A program made the translations under genes and the position numbers. A stretch of DNA of 64,000 bases from Paraescarpia echinospica (taxonomy: Eukaryota; Annelida; Polychaeta; Sabellida; Siboglinidae): the NCBI GenBank assembly GCA_020002185.1, contig CM034531.1, positions 73,089,145 to 73,153,144 of the forward strand. Reading direction: 5' to 3'. Numbering within the stretch: position 1 is the first letter of the stretch; each line of letters begins with the position of its first letter. Shown here piece by piece: positions 58,509 to 64,000 of this stretch. The notes beneath the pieces are model-generated. The model was given only the letters and a program-made list of their open reading frames with translations, ran no database searches and was not told the DNA's origin.

Positions 58509-58989
58509 CATGTCAACGTTTTTTTTCTCGATGGTTTGTATTAATGTTGGCCAAACGTTCATATTTACGACACCTCGGAAGAACAGTAACATATTGTCTT
58601 GAAATTCATCGTTGATTAACGATTTATTACAATTTTAGTGTGTCGTAGCGTATGTTTATTAATTATAAAAAACGTTACACTGGGTTTCTGCAATAGTTCT
58701 CTGGTGCAACGATTATAAATGACATTGTTTTACCGAACCTGATTTGCGATTAACAGTTGAACTTCACGTTATGACAAAAGCGATGTGTAAAAACGTCAGA
58801 TCCGATTTTATCCAATTATCTTGGGGGTAGGCTTTCCACGCTTCCTTAATCAGTGCGTTGCTAGCTTTTGTAAGTGTCAGTCGTGTTTCACTTATTATTT
58901 AAATCAAACGACATCGATTAAGTTTATAATACTATAGAATTGTTTCCTTCGTTGAGCGAATAGAAATAGTATTACGTACTTTGGCCGGC
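58509..58989. other. AT-rich sequence upstream of the DIRS-like element
   Basis: No gene. The 5' inverted terminal repeat of the DIRS-like element should lie in or near this stretch, but I could not identify it. Confidence 0.35.
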
Positions 58990-59017
58990 CTGTTTTAAAA
59001 ATAAAACAACGCCAACT

Positions 59018-60078
59018 ATGGCTTTGCGACATGCTGAAAGCGAGAGCGGTCTCTTGGATGGCATCGAGTCTCAGCTTTCGGCTCCTTCGTTTAAGGCGAC
59101 AAAATCCAACAAATCGAGAGGGACAAAGTCACGTTTGACAGACAAGTCATCTCGTGACTCGGTAGGCAAAATTGCCAACACCGACATTGCGAACCACGCA
59201 AAAGAACATGTGCACCAGACGGCTCAACCGACACCACCCACTTCAGCAATGGCGGCCATGCTCGACCACGCCGTCGGAGGTTGTACAATTGCAATTGGCG
59301 GTGGGCGCGTTGACGGAACAGACGAATTGGTTTCTGTCCAAACTCACCGAAGATGACATTGTCATCGACAACGAAGCCGATGACGACGCGGACAACGACG
59401 TCAACATGCCGGACAAAAACATGGAAACAGTCTCGGTCGCTTCGATGTCTTCGACACAGCCACTGGAGAAGGAGACGGACGACGTCCTGACCAGTCTCGA
59501 GGCGTTCTACGACGCCAGATGTCGATGGGCAACTGGCTAACATCGTGAGCAACCTTTGCAGAACACTGATGTCTGACGACAAGCTGAAAGAGAAGATGAT
59601 GGCATACGTAAGGCCGGGGAATTGCGAGACGCAGGCTTTGACAAGAGTCAACCCAGACATCTGGGAAAAGTCGCCGAACACGCGGTCGACCGACATAAAA
59701 TTGCAGCAAGTGCAAAACGCGAACCTGCAAGCTATGATTGCCATCACGCACGCCACCGATACTCTCGTCACCGCATCGAAGTCGGACGAGATATTCACAA
59801 AAGCGAAGATGGCTACGGCGATCACGGCTCTCGTTGACGGACTTGCACTGATCGCAAATGCTACTCAAGAGCTAAATCAGCGGAGGCGTGAGGGGCAGCG
59901 AGCCGATCTTAACGTTGCCTACAAAGGGCTTTACCACAACGACCTGGGGATGTCGAGTCTGCTGTAAGGTGACGATCTCCCCACTCGGATCAAAGAGATC
60001 AATGAGACCAACAGAGTCAGGAGTAAGCTGGCGGCGGATCCCTCGTTTGCTCAAAGTCAGTCACAGAGTCGTTACGGC
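59018..60078 (+). pseudogene. DIRS-like gag remnant
   Basis: Starts MALRHAESESGLLDGIE at 59018 and is open to 59356 in one frame. The protein-like sequence moves to a second frame (59172-59540, with AVGALTEQTNWFLSKL) and then a third (from about 59515: DGQLANIVSNL, KEKMMAYVRPGN, KSPNTRSTDIKLQ, ALVDGLALIAN, DLNVAYKGLYHND). A TAA at 59965-59967 interrupts the segment where DIRS gag proteins read LFGDDLP (here SSLL-stop-GDDLP), and the same frame goes on (TRIKEINETNRVRSKLA) to 60078. That gives two frameshifts and at least one internal stop. The family's role is packaging of element RNA. Confidence 0.7.
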
Positions 60079-60479
60079 TAGAGGCAACAACCGTATCCGG
60101 CGCGTGGAAAACAGAACTGGACGGGGCGCTTCCATGGAGCTTTTTTAGAGCGGGGCTCCCACCACAGTTACCGTGGAAAGCCATAACCAAGACGGGGGCA
60201 TCCTGCACGACCATCAGCTCGTTTTGGCCAACGCATCTGGGGCACGTGAATCGTGCGATGAGCAAGGTAACACCTCTCCTGTCTACCCAAACGTTCAGTG
60301 TAGGGGGTACCAGACACTGTCTCGAACAATGGAGGGGACGAACGTCAGATAATTTCATTCTACATACGGCAGCAGGAGCCACATTATAAGTTTATGCTAT
60401 TCCATGTCAAACGGTAAACCCAAAGCCCTTGCGTTTCTTGCAGTATGAATTTAAGATTTTCAATGAACAAATTGTTGTC

Positions 60480-61560
60480 TTCTTTGCAAAGGTATTGTTG
60501 AAAAGGCAGTTCACACTGAGCCGGAATTTATTTCAAATGTTTTTATCAGAGCAAGAAAGAATGGGTCACATAGACTAATTTTAAATATAAGGGATTTGAA
60601 CGAGTTTATTGAGTACCACCATTTTAAGATGGATACCTTTGAGACGGTCTTTGGGCTTATGCGCTTAAATTGTTTCGTGGCTTCATTGGATTAATCCAAT
60701 GCATATTTCTCTGTACCGATTGCAGAAACTAATCGATGCTTCTTGAAATTCCAATGGAAGGATGAGTTATATCAATTCACATAACTGCCAAACGGGTTAA
60801 TATCAGCCCTGCGTATTTTCACAAAGATTCTTAAACCTGTACATGCATATTCAAGACGATTAGGAATCACAGCAAGTGGCTACAATGATGATTCGTTTAT
60901 TATGGCAGAGTCTTTGGATGTGTGTCATGAGAATATTATGGTCACTAGTGAGTTACTGACATCCTTTGGATTTTGTATTAATAAGGACAAAATCAATTCT
61001 GAGGCCTACTCATAGGATGGAACATCTGGGTTTTGTTTTGGATTCAACAAAAATGACAGTATCAATCACAGGTGAAAAACAGGCAAAATTAATTGACAAT
61101 GCCAAGCAGGAGGCCAGAACACTTACGATTAGAACAGTTGCAGAACTTGTACGCCGTATTGTGTCGTCATTCACAGGGGCTGGATATGGACTGCATTATC
61201 GAACGTTAGAATTTGATAAAGGACTGGCCTTAACACAGGCAAGGGGTAATTTTAATGGCCCCAACTGTTTGTCGCTGGAAGCCAAAAAAAAGCGAGATAC
61301 AGTGGTGGATTGACAATGTACATGCCCAGTGTAGACACATAGAACATGGGGAGTTTGAGTATTCCCTCACCACTGATGCTTCAAAAGAAGGGTGGAGACA
61401 GTGTTGTTTACAGGCTCACCTAGTCAGGATACCAGGAGTAGAGGGGGCAGATGGACCGTAGAGGAAACGTGGTTGCACCTTAATGTCTTGGAACTGAAAG
61501 CAGCTTATTTGGGTCTGAAGACTTCCTGCAGAGACATTCAGCATAGTCATATCAAAATAA
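60480..61560 (+). pseudogene. DIRS-like reverse transcriptase and start of RNase H remnant
   Basis: Spread over frames I read EPEFISNVFIRARKNGSHRL, ILNIRDLNEFIEYHHFKMDT, LNCFVASLD, LYQFT..LPNGL and the active site GYNDDSFIM at 60878-60904. The last has Asn where DIRS elements normally have Ile or Val in YIDDS. MEHLGFVLDS (about 61020) continues the thumb region. RNase H begins with LTTDASKEGW near 61370 and continues through RWTVEETWLHLNVLELKAAY (about 61450-61510). Several stops (for example at SLD-stop and QFT-stop) and frame changes show it cannot be translated. Confidence 0.75.
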
Positions 61561-62552
61561 ACATGACCAATACAGCAGCCATTGCATCCACTAACCGCAT
61601 GGGTGGGTCACAATCATTGCATCCACTAACCGCACGGGTGGGTCACAATCATTGCATCCACTAACCGCACGGGTGGGTCACAATCATTGCATCCACTAAC
61701 CGCACGGGTGGGTCACAATCATTGCATCCACTAACCGCACGGGTGGGTCACAATCATTGCATCCACTAACCGCACGGGTGGGTCACAATCATTGCATCCA
61801 CTAACCGCACGGGTGGGTGCACCACTAACCGCACGGGTGGGTCACAATCATTGCATCCACTAACCGCACGGGTGGGTCACAATCATTGCATCCACTAACC
61901 GCACGGGTGGGTCACAATCATTGCATCCACTAACCGCACGGGTGGGTCACAATCATTGCATCCACTAACCGCACGGGTGGGTCACAATCATTGCATCCAC
62001 TAACCGCACGGGTGGGTCACAATCATTGCATCCACTAACCGCACGGGTGGGTCACAATCATTGCAGTGTGATGACCTTTCTAAAGACATTTGGCAATGTT
62101 GTATTGTGCGTGACATCTGGTTGACAGCTGCTCATTTGTCAAGTCATTTAAACGCGGTAGCAGATGAAAGTCACAGATTTTTGACGATAAGACAGAGTGG
62201 AAATTGAATGTTCAGCTTTTTCAAAACATAGTGCAGGCATTTGTGACATCTACCATTGATTTGTTTGCATCTAGACTGATCTATCAGTTGAAACCTTATG
62301 TGTCTTGGATGCCAGATCCAGAAGCTTGCCATGTCGTTTGCGTTTGATTGGACTGATCATGTATGTTATGCCTTCCCTCCCTTCAGCATACTCGGCCAAG
62401 TTATCCAGAAGATAGAGGCAGACGGAGCAACAGGGATACTGGTAGTGCCCGACTGGCCGACACAGGAATGGTACCTTTTGTTGAAGAGACTACTGATATC
62501 AGAACCAATCAGGATGAAATGGCAGAGCAAATTTGTGGCCCTGCCATTCAGG
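61561..62552 (+). pseudogene. DIRS-like RNase H end and downstream region, split by a minisatellite
   Basis: Before the array the frame reads INMTNTAAIASTNRMGGSQS, where an RNase H aspartate would normally sit as DNTTA (here TNTAA). After the array, fragments CDDLSKDIWQCCIVRDIWLT and HLNAVADESH (about 62063-62170) complete the RNase H domain. DWTDHVCYAFPPFSILGQVI and LVVPDWPTQEWY (62340-62475) are the conserved DIRS segment that follows. The array shifts the frame, so the two halves cannot be one protein. Confidence 0.75.
61584..62062. repeat. 35-bp minisatellite inside the RNase H region, about 14 units
   Basis: Unit GCATCCACTAACCGCACGGG followed by TGGGTCACAATCATT. Units start at 61584, 61619, 61654, 61689, 61724 and 61759. 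A 25-base unit starts at 61794 and a 34-base variant at 61819. Full units follow from 61853 to 62062. Unit 1 alone has CGCATGGG, all others have CGCACGGG. The flanking element sequence carries ATTGCA at both edges of a single ancestral unit (61581 and 62060), which explains the origin by slippage between these direct repeats. Confidence 0.95.
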
Positions 62553-63425
62553 TAGGGACCGCATCCGCTGGGGAAAAGCTTCAGTTGATGACCTGTTACT
62601 TGTGCGGGAATCGCTTTTGAACACTGGACTTCTTTCGGAGAAAATAATAAATATGATGTTATCGTCTTGGCGAGACTCCACGAAGAGACAGTATTTGGTA
62701 TATATAAAAACATGGATAACATTCTGTAAACATAATCATATTGACATGTTTACTAAAGACATGTCACACATTGTGAGTTTTTTATAATATGATGTATAAC
62801 GAAGGTTTAACATACGGTGCTATTAATACAGCCAGGAGTGATTTGTTGGTATTCCTGGGGGTGACAAATACACATCAGATAGGATCACATCCTTTAATTG
62901 TTCGATTCATGAAAGGTATTTCGCGGAATAGACCTACTTTTCCCATATATCATTGTATTTGGGATGTGAAGAATGTTCTGAACATGTTTAGACAACAGCC
63001 TTTAATTGAATACTTATATTTATATGATTTGACATTACGTACTGTCACACTGTTGGCATTAGTCTCGGCACAGAGAGGACAATCGATTCACACGCTCTAC
63101 ACAAATAACGTACAGGCCACTAGTGATCAGTACAGTTTTCATTTGCATGGACATTTAAACAATCGAGAATAGGGCATGAGACCTTGAACATTATCTTGCC
63201 TGCATTTAAGGATGACACCAGAATTTGCATTACGCATGCATTGCTTGTATACTTAAGTAGGACCAAACCGTTGCGTAGCAGCTCTCAGCTACGCTACACA
63301 AGGCAGTCAGCAAAGACACCATTGCCAGGTGGATAAAGGTGACACTGCATTTGGCGGGAATTGATGTGGACATTTTTAAACACCATAGTACACGAGATCA
63401 GCCACGCGTTGAAATCTCATGGGAA
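62553..63425 (+). pseudogene. DIRS-like tyrosine recombinase, catalytic tyrosine end missing
   Basis: The N-terminal part (62557-62786) reads RIRWGKASVDDLLLVRESLL and SSWRDSTKRQYLVYIKTWI. A one-base shift in a T/A run at 62777-62790 moves the frame to EGLTYGAINTARSDLLVFLG and the core LLALVSAQRGQSIHTLYTNN, which contains the first catalytic Arg (63078-63080). Further shifts lead to RIGHETLNIILPAFKDDTRI and finally DIFKHHSTRDQPRV (near 63370-63410), which holds the His-x-x-Arg pair. The segment with the nucleophilic Tyr is absent, because foldback repeat sequence starts right after. The enzyme family cuts and rejoins DNA to integrate circular element DNA. Confidence 0.75.
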
Positions 63426-63427
63426 GC

Positions 63428-63742
63428 CTACCTCCAATGTGATTGGATAAAATTTGAAGGTTAACCGAGAACATACCTGGAAGTTTGAAGTTTGACCGGA
63501 ATTTTGTCCAATCACTGGAGGAGGTAGGGTTAACATGTCCTCCCTGTAAAACTGAAGGTTTTATTTATAAACACCCGTCCAGGGTGGCATATTGGTGGGT
63601 GTTCTCACATGATAGTTAAAGACTAATTAAGGAAGCTGCGCACGCATCTCATGTTAACCCTACCTCTTCCAGTGATTGGACAGAATTCTGGTCAACCTTT
63701 AAACTTCCAGGTGAGTTCTTGTTTAACCTTCAAATTCCTACG
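63428..63742. mobile_element. Foldback element with about 100-bp arms
   Basis: The left arm (63431-63537) and right arm (63649-63742) are reverse complements along most of their length. Shared segments include AATTTGAAGGTTAA, ACCTGGAAGTTT, TGTCCAATCACTGGA and GGTAGGGTTAACATG. Inside the left arm, 63428-63448 (CCTACCTCCAATGTGATTGG) is itself inverted at about 63509-63530, giving a second, smaller hairpin. It sits exactly where the recombinase remnant stops, so it may have inserted into, or been joined at the end of, the DIRS-like element. Confidence 0.7.
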
Positions 63743-64000
63743 AATGTATCACATAGGCGCCGGATCCAGGGGACTTGAATGAGCTGAGTCCCCACAATAT
63801 TTTTGGTGGGGGAGCTGGACGTAGAATTAGCCGCCACCAATATCTAGACGGTGCGATTTGGGGTGGATTTTGAGGATTTTGTTGGGGGAGCTTCAGGGTT
63901 CACTTGGAGATTTTTGGTCAGTTGGTGCAGTTGAATGTTTTTAGTGGCGAGCTTCAACAATTTGAACGTCACCTCGACAATATTTTCAAAAAAGCCCGTC
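63743..64000. other. G-rich end of window
   Basis: Contains GAGCTGAGTCCCCACAATAT and GGGGGAGCTGGACGTAGAAT, resembling 8336-8390. No gene is visible before the window ends. Confidence 0.4.

Larger units (their letters stand above)
58990..63425 (+). mobile_element. DIRS-like tyrosine-recombinase retroelement, decayed
   Basis: The order gag-like protein, reverse transcriptase, RNase H, DIRS-type methyltransferase-like region and tyrosine recombinase on one strand is diagnostic of the DIRS order. These elements integrate with a tyrosine recombinase instead of an integrase. All parts are present as remnants, but gag has frameshifts and stops, RT has several stops, RNase H contains a 35-bp minisatellite, and the recombinase ends before its catalytic tyrosine. 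Inverted terminal repeats were not found. The start is placed just before the gag ATG at 59018, and the end where the foldback at 63428 begins. Confidence 0.8.

Noticed and set aside
59091..59868. Long minus-strand frames over the DIRS-like gag (244 and 155 codons)
   Set aside because: They mirror a stop-poor coding region. The plus strand contains the recognisable gag segments in order with RT and recombinase.

Overview
This is a 64-kb piece of an animal nuclear genome. It has intron-bearing genes with GT-AG splice sites, short and long interspersed retroelements, a DIRS-like and a Ty3/gypsy-like element, very abundant microsatellites, and one 1000-N assembly gap (22021-23020). The only host gene I can support with confidence is a two-exon rhodopsin-class peptide-type GPCR (18047-19854, + strand, 390 residues). 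Its sequence style (an FWTRG motif after TM4, DRF instead of DRY, NHSANFFLY in TM7) resembles the expanded FMRFamide-receptor-like orphans of marine invertebrates. A marine bilaterian, probably a lophotrochozoan, is my inference. The species cannot be read from the window.

Layout. 1-17 kb is gene-poor. It carries a CACC-rich minisatellite, a 9 x 73-bp array, a 66-bp-TIR foldback element (5342-5817), a 6 x 28-bp array next to a LINE tail fragment, and several tetranucleotide arrays. 17-20 kb is the GPCR with a CTG-rich tract and a CpG-rich stretch upstream. 20-26 kb is intergenic sequence with the gap, two copies of a tRNA-derived SINE and a LINE tail.

26-38 kb is a pile of nested retroelements. 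A (GATA)n array appears to be the tail of a LINE 3' UTR. Into it went LINE copy A (minus strand), and into copy A went copy B of the same family (plus strand). To the right lie a gypsy 3' LTR, its polypurine tract and pol remnant. The gypsy remnant is cut by another minus-strand LINE, whose RT domain is in turn split by a 340-bp fragment of a different LINE with an 11-bp target-site duplication.

38-54 kb is mostly AT-rich DNA without recognised genes. It holds a 10 x 42-bp array, a pair of duplicated exon-like segments (about 40.8 and 42.2 kb), two inverted-repeat elements and three SINE copies. 54.3-58.1 kb is a nearly intact minus-strand LINE broken by one stop and one frameshift. 59-63.4 kb is a decayed DIRS-like tyrosine-recombinase retroelement. 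Its RNase H region has been blown up by a 35-bp minisatellite, and its recombinase is cut short next to a foldback repeat.

Apart from the GPCR, nearly all coding potential is parasitic and broken. The main story is therefore retroelement nesting and repeat birth rather than an operon-like system.
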